Positions 1 to 5,763 are shown, numbered from the stretch's first letter. The stretch is 5,768 nt of DNA from Campylobacterales bacterium (GCA_027068245.1 JAMOUF010000291.1:1-5768); one strand, 5' to 3'. The notes: generated by a model from the letters alone, not told the origin. Program-made: numbers and translations.

Positions 1-2
1 TA

Positions 3-710
3 CCCGTCTCCTCCACAGGACATATGATTTTGGTGTCTAAACTTTTGGGGCTGAAACAGACGGAGTTTTTAAAAACTTTCGAGGTAGCCATCCAGCTTGG
101 CAGTATACTGGCTGTTGTGGTAGCCTTCAAAGAGAGGATTTTCAAAGATTTTGAGCTTTGGAAAAGGCTCATTGTGGCCTTTTTACCAACGGCAGTGCTC
201 GGCTTTACCCTCTACAAATATATAAAATCGCTCTTCTCCCCCTCAACCGTAGCCTATATGCTAATAATCGGAGGGGTGGTCTTTATATTGGTGGAGCTCT
301 TTTACAAAGAGAGAGAACACCATATAGACGACGTGGATAAGATTAGCTACAAACAGGCGTTTTATATCGGACTTTTTCAGTCACTTGCCATGATACCGGG
401 CACTTCCAGAAGCGGTGCTACCATCATTGGCGGCCTGTTGCTGGGCCTAAAGCGTAAGACTGCGGCGGAGTTTAGTTTTCTGCTTGCGGTTCCAACCATG
501 TTCGCGGCAACCGGATACGATATGCTTAAACACTACCACGAGTTCGACACCACAAACATCACAGCCATCTTGGTGGGGTTTGTCACGGCCTTTGTGGTGG
601 CTCTGATAATCATAAAATGGTTTTTGGATTTTATAAAACGCCATACCTTCATACCTTTTGGCATCTACAGGATATTGGTGGGGATAATCTTTTTGGTATG
701 GGTGTTGTAA
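3..710 (+). CDS. uppP: Undecaprenyl-diphosphate phosphatase UppP (BacA family), 5' end cut by window edge
   Basis: Integral inner-membrane enzyme that removes a phosphate from undecaprenyl pyrophosphate, recycling the lipid carrier used for peptidoglycan and other surface glycans; the family also confers bacitracin tolerance. The frame is open from the left edge. The first visible residues, PVSSTGH (positions 3-23), are the end of the conserved N-terminal EGxTEFLPVSSTGH motif, so the ATG at 24 is an internal Met and not the start. About 235 residues are visible, and some 20-25 N-terminal residues are probably missing against a family length near 260-270. The second signature, PGTSRSGATI, begins at about base 396 and carries the Ser and Arg residues expected in the active site. 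Several hydrophobic segments follow, ending in a final membrane helix at the C terminus. It is convergent with rplT across a shared terminator. Its promoter lies outside the window. Confidence 0.96.
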   Translation, partial: PVSSTGHMILVSKLLGLKQTEFLKTFEVAIQLGSILAVVVAFKERIFKDFELWKRLIVAFLPTAVLGFTLYKYIKSLFSPSTVAYMLIIGGVVFILVELFYKEREHHIDDVDKISYKQAFYIGLFQSLAMIPGTSRSGATIIGGLLLGLKRKTAAEFSFLLAVPTMFAATGYDMLKHYHEFDTTNITAILVGFVTAFVVALIIIKWFLDFIKRHTFIPFGIYRILVGIIFLVWVL

Positions 711-711
711 G

Positions 712-736
712 AAGAGGCGGGGTCTCCGCCTTTTTT
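712..736. terminator. Shared bidirectional intrinsic terminator between uppP and rplT
   Basis: On the + strand, AGGCGG (715-720) pairs with CCGCCT (726-731) around the 5-nt loop GGTCT. It is followed by a T-run (731-736) and preceded by GAAG, so A-T pairs can extend the stem. It starts two bases after the uppP stop. Read on the - strand, the same stem follows the rplT stop by a few bases and is trailed by a T-rich TCTTCTT stretch. It can therefore end both convergent units. The + direction has the better T-run. Seen directly in sequence; termination itself is inferred. Confidence 0.85.
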
Positions 737-740
737 AGAA

Positions 741-1091
741 TTAAAGAGCCGCTTTTACCTGCTCTACCACTTTGGCGAAAGCCGCCGGCTCGTTCATAGC
801 CATATCCGCCAAAATTTTTCTGTCCAGCTCTATGCCGGCTCTGTTTAGCCCGTGGATAAATCTTGAATAGCTTATGTCGTTAAGTCTGCACGCAGCGTTG
901 ATTCTGGTAATCCAAAGTTTTCTAAAATCTCTTTTTTTCTGTCTTCTGTCCCTGTACGCATATACCAGGCTTCTTTCAAGCTGCTCTTTGGCTTTTCTGA
1001 AATGTTTTCTTCTACCGCTGTAAAATCCTCTGGCCTGCTTTAAAAGCTTTTTGTGTCTTCTTCTTCTAACCGTTCCTGTTTTTACTCTCAT
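741..1091 (-). CDS. rplT: 50S ribosomal protein L20
   Basis: Large-subunit protein that binds 23S rRNA early in assembly and, in several bacteria, represses its own operon. The product has 116 residues, close to the family norm of about 117-118. It shows the very basic N terminus ([15 protein letters not shown]) that threads into rRNA, then a [23 protein letters not shown] stretch (written here as the family hallmark) and a globular C-terminal half with the LWITRINAA and [11 protein letters not shown] segments typical of L20. The ATG at 1091-1089 is preceded by a purine-rich AGGGAG Shine-Dalgarno 4 nt upstream. It is the last gene of the thrS-infC-rpmI-rplT run, 71 bp after rpmI, and ends just before the shared terminator. 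No truncation or odd residues. Confidence 0.97.
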   Translation of the reverse strand: MRVKTGTVRRRRHKKLLKQARGFYSGRRKHFRKAKEQLERSLVYAYRDRRQKKRDFRKLWITRINAACRLNDISYSRFIHGLNRAGIELDRKILADMAMNEPAAFAKVVEQVKAAL

Positions 1092-1120
1092 TTTCTCCCT
1101 TTACCTCTTTTTTTGTTTTT

Positions 1121-1160
1121 AGGTGCCGTTATCCGGACTTGGCCCAAACGGGCGGAGCTT
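1121..1160 (-). promoter_or_regulatory. GC-rich structured stretch in the rpmI-rplT spacer
   Basis: The 71-bp spacer is the longest gap inside the ribosomal part of the run. It has a GC-rich part next to rpmI and an A-rich part carrying the rplT Shine-Dalgarno. Two mutually exclusive pairings are visible on the transcribed strand. One is a compact hairpin with stem GCCC/GGGC and loop GTTT (1142-1153). The other is a wider stem CCGTT/AACGG (1147-1151 with 1126-1130). There is no following T-run, so it is not an intrinsic terminator. A role in L20 autoregulation is possible, because L20 binds structured RNA in its own operon in other bacteria, but nothing here proves it. Confidence 0.35.
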
Positions 1161-1162
1161 TA

Positions 1163-1357
1163 TTAATATGTGGCTATTAATACAGCTATTCTGGCCTCAT
1201 CGGCTCTGCTTACATAGTGTGGTGCTCTAAGATGTCTTTTCGTTTTTGGAGACTTTTTCGTCAAGATGTGGCTTCTAAAAGCGCTTCCTCTCTTGATTTT
1301 GTTTTTAGTCTTTTTAAATCTCTTGGCAGCACCGCGATGCGTCTTCATCTTTGGCAT
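1163..1357 (-). CDS. rpmI: 50S ribosomal protein L35
   Basis: Small basic large-subunit protein, 64 residues against about 65 for the family. It begins with the hallmark [16 protein letters not shown] (residues 2-17), continues through [21 protein letters not shown] and ends with the short helical tail after [13 protein letters not shown]. The ATG at 1357-1355 has a strong AGGAG Shine-Dalgarno with good spacing (AAAAGGAGTAGCC before the ATG). It lies 79 bp after infC and 71 bp before rplT. A consensus -10 (TATAAT) lies about 30 bp upstream, so rpmI-rplT can probably be transcribed separately from thrS-infC as well as by read-through. Confidence 0.97.
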   Translation of the reverse strand: MPKMKTHRGAAKRFKKTKNKIKRGSAFRSHILTKKSPKTKRHLRAPHYVSRADEARIAVLIATY

Positions 1358-1386
1358 GGCTACTCCTTTTAGTATTTAAGGGTGTA

Positions 1387-1392
1387 ATTATA
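1387..1392 (-). promoter_or_regulatory. -10 element of a promoter for rpmI-rplT
   Basis: On the - strand the infC-rpmI spacer contains TTTGATATAATTACACC, with a perfect TATAAT at these positions. There is no recognisable TTGACA at 16-18 bp upstream; instead there are repeated T-runs (CTTTTTCTTTAATCTTTC). That arrangement is the known sigma-70 promoter style of Campylobacter and Helicobacter. A start about 7 nt downstream would give a leader of only some 20-25 nt before rpmI. That is too short for the large L20-binding leaders known from E. coli or Bacillus. Confidence 0.7.
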
Positions 1393-1436
1393 TCAAAGGA
1401 AGTTGAATGAAAGATTAAAGAAAAAGAGTAGTGGGG

Positions 1437-1970
1437 TTACTTCTTTTTCTCATCTTTTTTGGGCAGAACCAGCATATTGATATATCTTCCCTCCAGATGG
1501 GGCTTCTTCTCCACCACGCCCACATCCTCTATCATGGGTATGACTCTGTTTAGAACCTCTATACCGGCTTCGGGGTTCGCCATCTCCCGCCCTCTCAAAA
1601 AGACCCTGAATTTCACGTGTTTGCCCTTTTCCAAAAACTCCCTTGCGTGCTTTACTTTGTAGTCTATGTCGTTTTGGGCGATTTTTACGGAGAGCTTTAT
1701 CTCTTTAACCTCTATTTTGGTCTGCTTCTTCTTGGCCTCTTTCTTCTTCTTTTCCTGCTGGTATTTAAACTTCCCGTAGTCCATTATCTTACAAACGGGA
1801 GGATTTGCGTTGGGGGCTATCAATACCAAATCCAGGCCCTTCTCTTCAGCAGCTCTTAGAGCCTCGTCACGGCTGATTATCCCATACTGGGTTCCATCGT
1901 CACCCACACACCTAACTTCCGGTGCCCTTATCTCTTCGTTTAATAGCACCTCGTCTTTTTTCTTACTCAA
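1437..1970 (-). CDS. infC: Translation initiation factor IF-3, TTG start overlapping thrS stop
   Basis: Binds the 30S subunit, keeps it apart from 50S and checks the start codon-initiator tRNA match. The product has 177 residues, a normal length. The N-terminal domain (about 10-80) contains [11 protein letters not shown], the [19 protein letters not shown] signature and a Lys-rich linker. The C-terminal domain (about 85-170) contains KEIKLS, the helix around [28 protein letters not shown], and the closing [14 protein letters not shown]. Translation appears to begin at TTG (1970-1968). The thrS stop TGA overlaps it as TTGA, and GAGG (1981-1978) lies 7 nt upstream. No ATG lies near the N terminus, and a GTG at codon 8 would have no spaced Shine-Dalgarno. 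Non-AUG starts on infC are known to support IF-3 autoregulation elsewhere (AUU in E. coli). Translation is probably coupled to thrS. Confidence 0.95.
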   Translation of the reverse strand: MSKKKDEVLLNEEIRAPEVRCVGDDGTQYGIISRDEALRAAEEKGLDLVLIAPNANPPVCKIMDYGKFKYQQEKKKKEAKKKQTKIEVKEIKLSVKIAQNDIDYKVKHAREFLEKGKHVKFRVFLRGREMANPEAGIEVLNRVIPMIEDVGVVEKKPHLEGRYINMLVLPKKDEKKK

Positions 1971-3805
1971 AAGCGTACCTCACTTAATTTCTCCTTGATT
2001 TTGTTAAAAAATTCCTCTTCTGTTAAATTATACTGAATTTTTTCTCTTCTGTCCCTTATAGCCACGCTCCTGCTCTCAACCTCTTTGTCTCCGATGATGG
2101 CTACCATGGGAACGCGCTGTTTCTCCGCGTTTCTGATTCTTTTGTTCAGGCTGTCGTTTGAGTCGTATATCTCACTGTCGACTCCCATATCGAGCAGTTT
2201 TTGCTGAAGCTCTTTTGCGTATGCGGTATGGTCCTGGGCTATCGGAACGAATATAATCTGCGTGGGGGCTATAAAAAATGGAAACTCTCCCGCATAGTGT
2301 TCCGTAAGTATCCCTATAAACCTCTCGAAAGAGCCCAGTATGGCCCTGTGTATCATAACCGGCTGAGCGGTAGTATTTTCGCTCGTCACATACTCAAGCT
2401 CGAACCGCTCGGGAAGGTTGAAATCCACCTGTATGGTGCCGCACTGCCACTTTCTGCCGATGGCGTCGGTGATTTTTATATCGATTTTCGGCCCGTAAAA
2501 GGCGCCACCGCCTTCGTCCACTCCATAATTTTTACCGCTCTCATCAAGAGCCTCTTTCAACGCCTTTGTGGCCGTATCCCAAATCTCGTCGCTTCCGATG
2601 GCTTTTGCCGGTTTTGTGGAGACCTCCATCTCATACGCAAAATCGAAACTTTTCAAAATGTCCTCCACGAACTCCAGCACCTCTTTTACGATGGGCTTTA
2701 TCTGCTGGGGAGTGCAGAAGATATGGGCGTCGTCCTGGGTAAACTCCCTTACTCTGAAAAGCCCGTGCAGCACCCCGCTCTTTTCATGTCTGTGAACCAC
2801 CCCATACTCGAAATATTTTACGGGGAGCTCTTTGTAGCTTCGCTTTTTATGTTTGTAGATGATGATATGTCCTACGCAGTTCATCGGTTTTATGCCGTAT
2901 TCCACACAGTCCTCGCCCTTTTCGTCGTCACAAATCTGCGTAAAATACATATTCTCTTTGTAGTTTTGGTAGTGCCCGCTCTTTTTCCAAAGCTCGGATT
3001 TTAGTATCTCGGGACCTCTTACCGGCTCATAACCTCTTTTTCTGTGGGCTTTGTAAAGAAGCTCTTCCAGCTTGCCCCTTAGTCTGGCCCCCTTTGGCAG
3101 CCACAAAGGAAGACCCGCTCCCACCTCCTCGCTGAACATAAAGAGCTCAAGCTCGCTTCCAAGCTTTCGGTGGTCTCTCTTTTTGGCCTCCTCCAGCATC
3201 CGGATATGGTTTTTGAGGCTCTCTTTGTCCGCAAAGGCTATACCGTATATGCGGGTTAGCATCTCCCTGTTCTCGTCGCCTCCCAGATATGCGCCGGCCA
3301 CCCGGGTCAGTTTGAAGTTTTGAAGGTATCTGGTGTTTGGAACGTGGGGGCCTCTACACAAATCCTCCCAATCGCCCTGCTTGTAGATGGATACCCTGTC
3401 GGAGGGGATGGACTTTAAAACCTCCTGCTTCAGGTCGTCATCCTTGAACTTCTTTAAAGCCTCCTCTTTGCTTATCTCGTAACGGGTGATTTTCTGCTTG
3501 GCCTTCGCCAGCTCCTTCATCTTTTTCTCTATCTTTTTAAGGTCCTCTTCCCCAATCTTCTCGCCTACTCTGAAATCATAGTAAAAACCCTCGTCCACCA
3601 CGGGGCCTACGAAAAATTTCGCATCCGGATAGAGCTCTTTTATGGCCTGTGCCATCAGGTGGGCGGTGGAGTGTCTGATAACTTCTAAAGATTCTTGAGA
3701 GTTTGAAGGGTAGATTTTTTCTGCAGATTCTATATCTATGCCGTTGGCTTCGGCTGTCTGAAGGTCGATAACCTGACCATCCTTTTTTATAGCAATAGGT
3801 TCCAA
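1967..3805 (-). CDS. thrS: Threonine-tRNA ligase (ThrRS), TTG start, reduced N-terminal domain
   Basis: Class II synthetase that charges tRNA-Thr in the cytoplasm. The product has 612 residues against about 642 in E. coli. The difference is mainly N-terminal: only about 35-40 residues precede the editing domain, so the TGS domain is reduced or absent. Editing-site metal/catalytic residues are present as H45, H49, C150 and H154. The catalytic domain (about 220-500) has motif 1 around GYEPVRGP. Zinc ligands are C310 (PMNCVGH), H361 (TQDDAHIF) and H486 ([15 protein letters not shown]), with spacing matching E. coli C334/H385/H511. The anticodon-binding domain fills about 505-612. The start is TTG at 3805-3803, 4 nt after AAAGGAG. 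An in-frame TGA at 3829-3827 leaves no ATG upstream, and the N terminus matches what I recall of Campylobacter ThrRS in length. It overlaps infC by 4 nt. A stem-loop leader separates it from the tRNA-Val gene. Confidence 0.96.
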   Translation of the reverse strand: MEPIAIKKDGQVIDLQTAEANGIDIESAEKIYPSNSQESLEVIRHSTAHLMAQAIKELYPDAKFFVGPVVDEGFYYDFRVGEKIGEEDLKKIEKKMKELAKAKQKITRYEISKEEALKKFKDDDLKQEVLKSIPSDRVSIYKQGDWEDLCRGPHVPNTRYLQNFKLTRVAGAYLGGDENREMLTRIYGIAFADKESLKNHIRMLEEAKKRDHRKLGSELELFMFSEEVGAGLPLWLPKGARLRGKLEELLYKAHRKRGYEPVRGPEILKSELWKKSGHYQNYKENMYFTQICDDEKGEDCVEYGIKPMNCVGHIIIYKHKKRSYKELPVKYFEYGVVHRHEKSGVLHGLFRVREFTQDDAHIFCTPQQIKPIVKEVLEFVEDILKSFDFAYEMEVSTKPAKAIGSDEIWDTATKALKEALDESGKNYGVDEGGGAFYGPKIDIKITDAIGRKWQCGTIQVDFNLPERFELEYVTSENTTAQPVMIHRAILGSFERFIGILTEHYAGEFPFFIAPTQIIFVPIAQDHTAYAKELQQKLLDMGVDSEIYDSNDSLNKRIRNAEKQRVPMVAIIGDKEVESRSVAIRDRREKIQYNLTEEEFFNKIKEKLSEVRF

Positions 3806-3809
3806 AAAG

Positions 3810-3816
3810 CTCCTTT
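3810..3816 (-). promoter_or_regulatory. Shine-Dalgarno of thrS, deciding the TTG start
   Basis: AAAGGAG on the - strand, followed by CTTT and then TTG. It is the only good ribosome binding site near the ThrRS frame and supports the TTG at 3805-3803. The same AAAGGAG can pair fully (one G-U) with CTCTTTT at 3840-3834, which is otherwise part of the 3' arm of the upstream hairpin, so access to it may be structure-dependent. Confidence 0.75.
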
Positions 3817-3821
3817 GGGGG

Positions 3822-3866
3822 TTTAATCATTGGAAAAGAGTCGAAAACCCTTTGCCAATAACTAAA
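3822..3866 (-). promoter_or_regulatory. Long stem-loop in the thrS leader, flush against the tRNA CCA end
   Basis: On the - strand the 5' arm is TTTAGTTATTGG-C-AAAGGG (3866-3848), the loop is TTTTCGA (3847-3841) and the 3' arm is CTCTTT-T-CCAATGATTAAA (3840-3822). All 12 outer and 6 inner positions pair, with one C/U mismatch between them and three G-U wobbles. On the + strand those three would be A/C mismatches, so the structure is favoured only in the thrS-sense RNA. It begins at the base immediately after the tRNA's encoded CCA and ends 5 nt before the thrS Shine-Dalgarno. It is followed by CCCCC, not a T-run, so it is not a standard terminator. The 7-nt loop does not contain a threonine anticodon (NGU), so an E. 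coli-like tRNA mimic is not supported. Confidence 0.75.
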
Positions 3867-3941
3867 TGGTGGTCGCGAGAGGATTTGAACCTCTGACCAC
3901 TACGATGTCAACGTAGTGCTCTACCCCTGAGCTACGCGACC
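3867..3941 (-). tRNA. tRNA-Val, anticodon GAC, CCA encoded
   Basis: The cloverleaf folds completely on the - strand. Acceptor stem GGTCGCG/CGCGACC; D-stem GCTC/GAGC with a short 7-nt loop AGGGGTA; anticodon stem CTACG/CGTAG with loop TTGACAT; 5-nt variable loop TGGTC; T-stem AGAGG/CCTCT with loop TTCAAAT; discriminator A (3870) and a genomically encoded CCA (3869-3867). The anticodon GAC is at 3909-3907 and reads GUC and GUU valine codons. A35, C36 and A73 fit valine identity. The 5' 21 nt are also the end of the lspA reading frame. Its own promoter appears to sit inside lspA. No terminator follows, so thrS is probably co-transcribed and separated by tRNA processing. Confidence 0.97.
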
Positions 3942-4367
3942 GCTTTTGAAATGAAAGTATATCAAAAAAACGATGGATAAATCAATTAACACATCGGCCA
4001 GGTTGAATACGGCAAAATCAAACCCGCAGTGCCAGTAAACATAGTCTATCACGCCGCCGTAAACGAACCTGTCATAGAGATTTGATAGTGCGGCCCCTAT
4101 AAGCATTCCAAATACGAGAGGGTGTCTTTTTACAAGGCCTGCGTGGAAAAGATAGCCCAAAACCGCGCCTATGAGCGCCAATAAAATCCATTTTAGATAC
4201 TCTCCCAAAAAGGCGAACATACTAAAAGCCACCCCTTTGTTTAGCACATATCCCAACGTTATGCACCTGCTTTCTATAAAAAGGCCCTCCAAAAAAAGCT
4301 CTTTGATGCTTCTGTCTATGAAAAAGACGCCCAAAGCCATAAGAAAAAAAGCGGCGTAAGACCTCAT
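3921..4367 (-). CDS. lspA: Lipoprotein signal peptidase (signal peptidase II), 3' end overlapping tRNA-Val
   Basis: Inner-membrane aspartyl peptidase that cleaves the signal peptide of prolipoproteins after lipid modification of the lipobox Cys. The product has 148 residues, slightly short against about 155-165. Four membrane helices are visible: about 3-20, 58-75, 82-95 and 121-140. Conserved blocks are D18 with DRSIKEL; N43 in VLNKGVAFS; the catalytic Asp D99 in SNLYDRF followed by GGVIDYV; and the second catalytic Asp D125 in FNLADVLID. The ATG (4367-4365) overlaps the glmM TGA as ATGA, and the Shine-Dalgarno is weak (GAG), so coupling to glmM is likely. The last six residues (GRVAQG) and the TAG stop are read from the first 21 nt of tRNA-Val, in frame with tRNA base 1. 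The tail lies beyond the conserved helices, so its sequence is probably free to vary. Confidence 0.96.
   Translation of the reverse strand: MRSYAAFFLMALGVFFIDRSIKELFLEGLFIESRCITLGYVLNKGVAFSMFAFLGEYLKWILLALIGAVLGYLFHAGLVKRHPLVFGMLIGAALSNLYDRFVYGGVIDYVYWHCGFDFAVFNLADVLIDLSIVFLIYFHFKSGRVAQG
3956..3985 (-). promoter_or_regulatory. Promoter for tRNA-Val (and thrS operon) embedded in lspA
   Basis: On the - strand there is TTGATT (3985-3980), an 18-bp spacer containing a T7 run and the TTTGA extension, then TATACT (3961-3956). A start 6-8 nt further on would fall near 3950, giving a tRNA 5' leader of roughly 8-10 nt. The elements lie within the codons for LspA residues 128-138, part of its last membrane helix. 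It has the best -35/-10 pair in the window. The call is by pattern only. Confidence 0.65.
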
Positions 4368-5701
4368 CTAAGCTCTTTTTTGAAAAATTCCACCAGCTCC
4401 TCCATACTCCTGTCCAAAACCTTTCCGTCACGCCCCTCCAGCAAGATTCTAAGTTTGTTTTCCGTTCCAGAGTAGCGTATAAGAGGTCTTAATCCATAGC
4501 TTTTTACCTTTTTTAGCATCTCGTCGTACCCTTCTATCTGTGACAGAGGCTTTTTCTCCTTCACCTCGATATTTTCCAGCCTCTGGGGATACAGCTCAAA
4601 GGGGTTCAAAACCTCGCTGGCCTTTTTGCCGCTTCTTAGCATCAAAGCGGCTATCTGAAGGGCCGTGGCTATGCCGTCACCCGTTTTGGAGTAGTCGCCA
4701 AATATAATATGCCCGCTTTGCTCCCCGCCGAAATTTAGCCCATGCCTTCTCATCTCATCGAGCACATACTTATCCCCTATACCACACCTTATAAGCCCGA
4801 TACCCTCTTTTGTCAAAAAATCCTCCAGGGCCTGGTTACTCATCATCGTAGCCACCATTTTGGAGTTTTTGAGCCTGTCGCAGCTTTTTAAAAACTTCGC
4901 CAACGCCCCAAGCACCTTGTCTCCGTCCACTACCTCGCCCCTTTCGTCCACCACGACCAGCCTGTCCGCATCCCCATCCAGAGCAAACCCCACGTCGGCC
5001 CGGTATTTTACCACCTCTTTGGCCAGCTGCTGGGGATGCATGGCCCCGCAGTTTTCGTTTATGTTGAAACCGTTTGGAGTGTTGTTTATCACTATCACAT
5101 CCGCACCAAGTTCGCAAAAGACCGTAGGCGCCACCTTGTAAGCGGCGCCATTTGCCGTATCTATGACGATTCTAAGGCCGCTTAGGGTCAAATCCTTTGG
5201 AAAGGAGTTTTTCAGATGGACTATATATCTGCCGATAACGTCGTCTATCCTTTTGGAGGAGCCTATCTCCTTCTCCACCTTCTGGCTCTCCTCTATAACC
5301 TCATCGTCAAAATATATCTCCTCGATTGCCGCCTCGTCGTTTTCCTGGAGTTTGTCTCCGAAACTGTTGAAAAATTTGATGCCGTTATCGTAATAGGGGT
5401 TGTGCGAGGCGCTTATCATAATACCCGCGTCACACCTCATATCCTCTGTCAAAAAAGCCACGGCAGGGGTTGGCATGGGGCCTATCTGTATCACGTCGTA
5501 GCCCACGGCCGTCAGGCCACTTACCAGGGCGTTTTCTATCATATAGCCGCTTCTTCTGGTATCTTTGCCTACTATTATCTTGTTCGTGCGGCTGTTCTTT
5601 CTAAAATATATCCCGGCAGCCATCGCCAGGCGCATAGCCAGGTTCGCGCTCAGTTTTCTTCCAGCCTTGCCCCTTACGCCGTCCGTTCCAAAAAGCTTCA
5701 T
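4364..5701 (-). CDS. glmM: Phosphoglucosamine mutase
   Basis: Interconverts glucosamine-6-phosphate and glucosamine-1-phosphate, the step feeding UDP-GlcNAc synthesis for peptidoglycan and lipid A. The product has 445 residues, the usual length. It starts with the family hallmark [11 protein letters not shown]. The phosphorylated active-site serine is S99 in [12 protein letters not shown]. The Mg2+-binding loop is LDGDADR with D242, D244 and D246. The sugar-binding loop is GGEQSGH (325-331), and the C-terminal phosphate-binding loop is [11 protein letters not shown] (about 405-415). The ATG at 5701-5699 follows an AAGGAAG Shine-Dalgarno at a spacing of 5 nt. It is the first gene of the run and overlaps lspA by 4 nt (ATGA). 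It is distinguished from phosphomannomutase/phosphoglucomutase by the SASHNP context, its length and the GlmM-like N terminus. Confidence 0.97.
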   Translation of the reverse strand: MKLFGTDGVRGKAGRKLSANLAMRLAMAAGIYFRKNSRTNKIIVGKDTRRSGYMIENALVSGLTAVGYDVIQIGPMPTPAVAFLTEDMRCDAGIMISASHNPYYDNGIKFFNSFGDKLQENDEAAIEEIYFDDEVIEESQKVEKEIGSSKRIDDVIGRYIVHLKNSFPKDLTLSGLRIVIDTANGAAYKVAPTVFCELGADVIVINNTPNGFNINENCGAMHPQQLAKEVVKYRADVGFALDGDADRLVVVDERGEVVDGDKVLGALAKFLKSCDRLKNSKMVATMMSNQALEDFLTKEGIGLIRCGIGDKYVLDEMRRHGLNFGGEQSGHIIFGDYSKTGDGIATALQIAALMLRSGKKASEVLNPFELYPQRLENIEVKEKKPLSQIEGYDEMLKKVKSYGLRPLIRYSGTENKLRILLEGRDGKVLDRSMEELVEFFKKELR

Positions 5702-5725
5702 ACAACTTCCTTAAATCTTGTTTAA

Positions 5726-5745
5726 TTTAAACTTATTTTAAACTT
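5726..5745 (-). repeat. Two AAGTTTAAA direct repeats one helical turn apart, glmM leader
   Basis: On the - strand AAGTTTAAA occurs at 5745-5737 and again at 5734-5726, an 11-bp period, within a very AT-rich leader between the putative -10 and the glmM Shine-Dalgarno. Because TTTAAA is itself a palindrome, this could be a weak operator, a promoter-proximal AT tract or chance in AT-rich DNA. Confidence 0.35.
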
Positions 5746-5757
5746 TTTTTGGATAGT

Positions 5758-5763
5758 ATTTTA
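5758..5763 (-). promoter_or_regulatory. Putative -10 of the glmM-lspA promoter at the window edge
   Basis: On the - strand GGCTAAAATACTATCC contains TAAAAT, with one mismatch to TATAAT. It would give a leader of roughly 50 nt that is AT-rich and leads to the glmM Shine-Dalgarno. The -35 region, or T-rich equivalent, lies outside the window, so the call rests on the -10 alone. Confidence 0.45.

Noticed and set aside
24..26. ATG at 24 as the uppP start
   Set aside because: The frame is open to the window edge, and the preceding PVSSTGH belongs to a conserved internal motif, so the true start is outside the window.
2201..3004. 267-codon open frame antisense to thrS
   Set aside because: It is a shadow of the ThrRS codons, with no start context of its own and no recognisable domain.
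3576..3830. 84-codon frame beginning with ATG just upstream of the thrS start
   Set aside because: It overlaps ThrRS out of frame, has no Shine-Dalgarno before its ATG and its product resembles no family. The conserved ThrRS frame explains the DNA.
3822..3866. Hairpin after tRNA-Val as an intrinsic terminator or a threonine tRNA mimic
   Set aside because: No T-run follows it (CCCCC does), and its loop lacks a threonine anticodon NGU.
4860..5141. Open frames on both strands inside glmM (4836-5117 - and 4860-5141 +)
   Set aside because: They have low-complexity Ser/Thr or Gly/Arg composition typical of wrong-frame translation of GC-rich coding DNA.
5216..5725. 169-codon open frame antisense to glmM
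   Set aside because: It lies opposite a fully conserved GlmM; the length comes from codon bias, and the product has no domain pattern.
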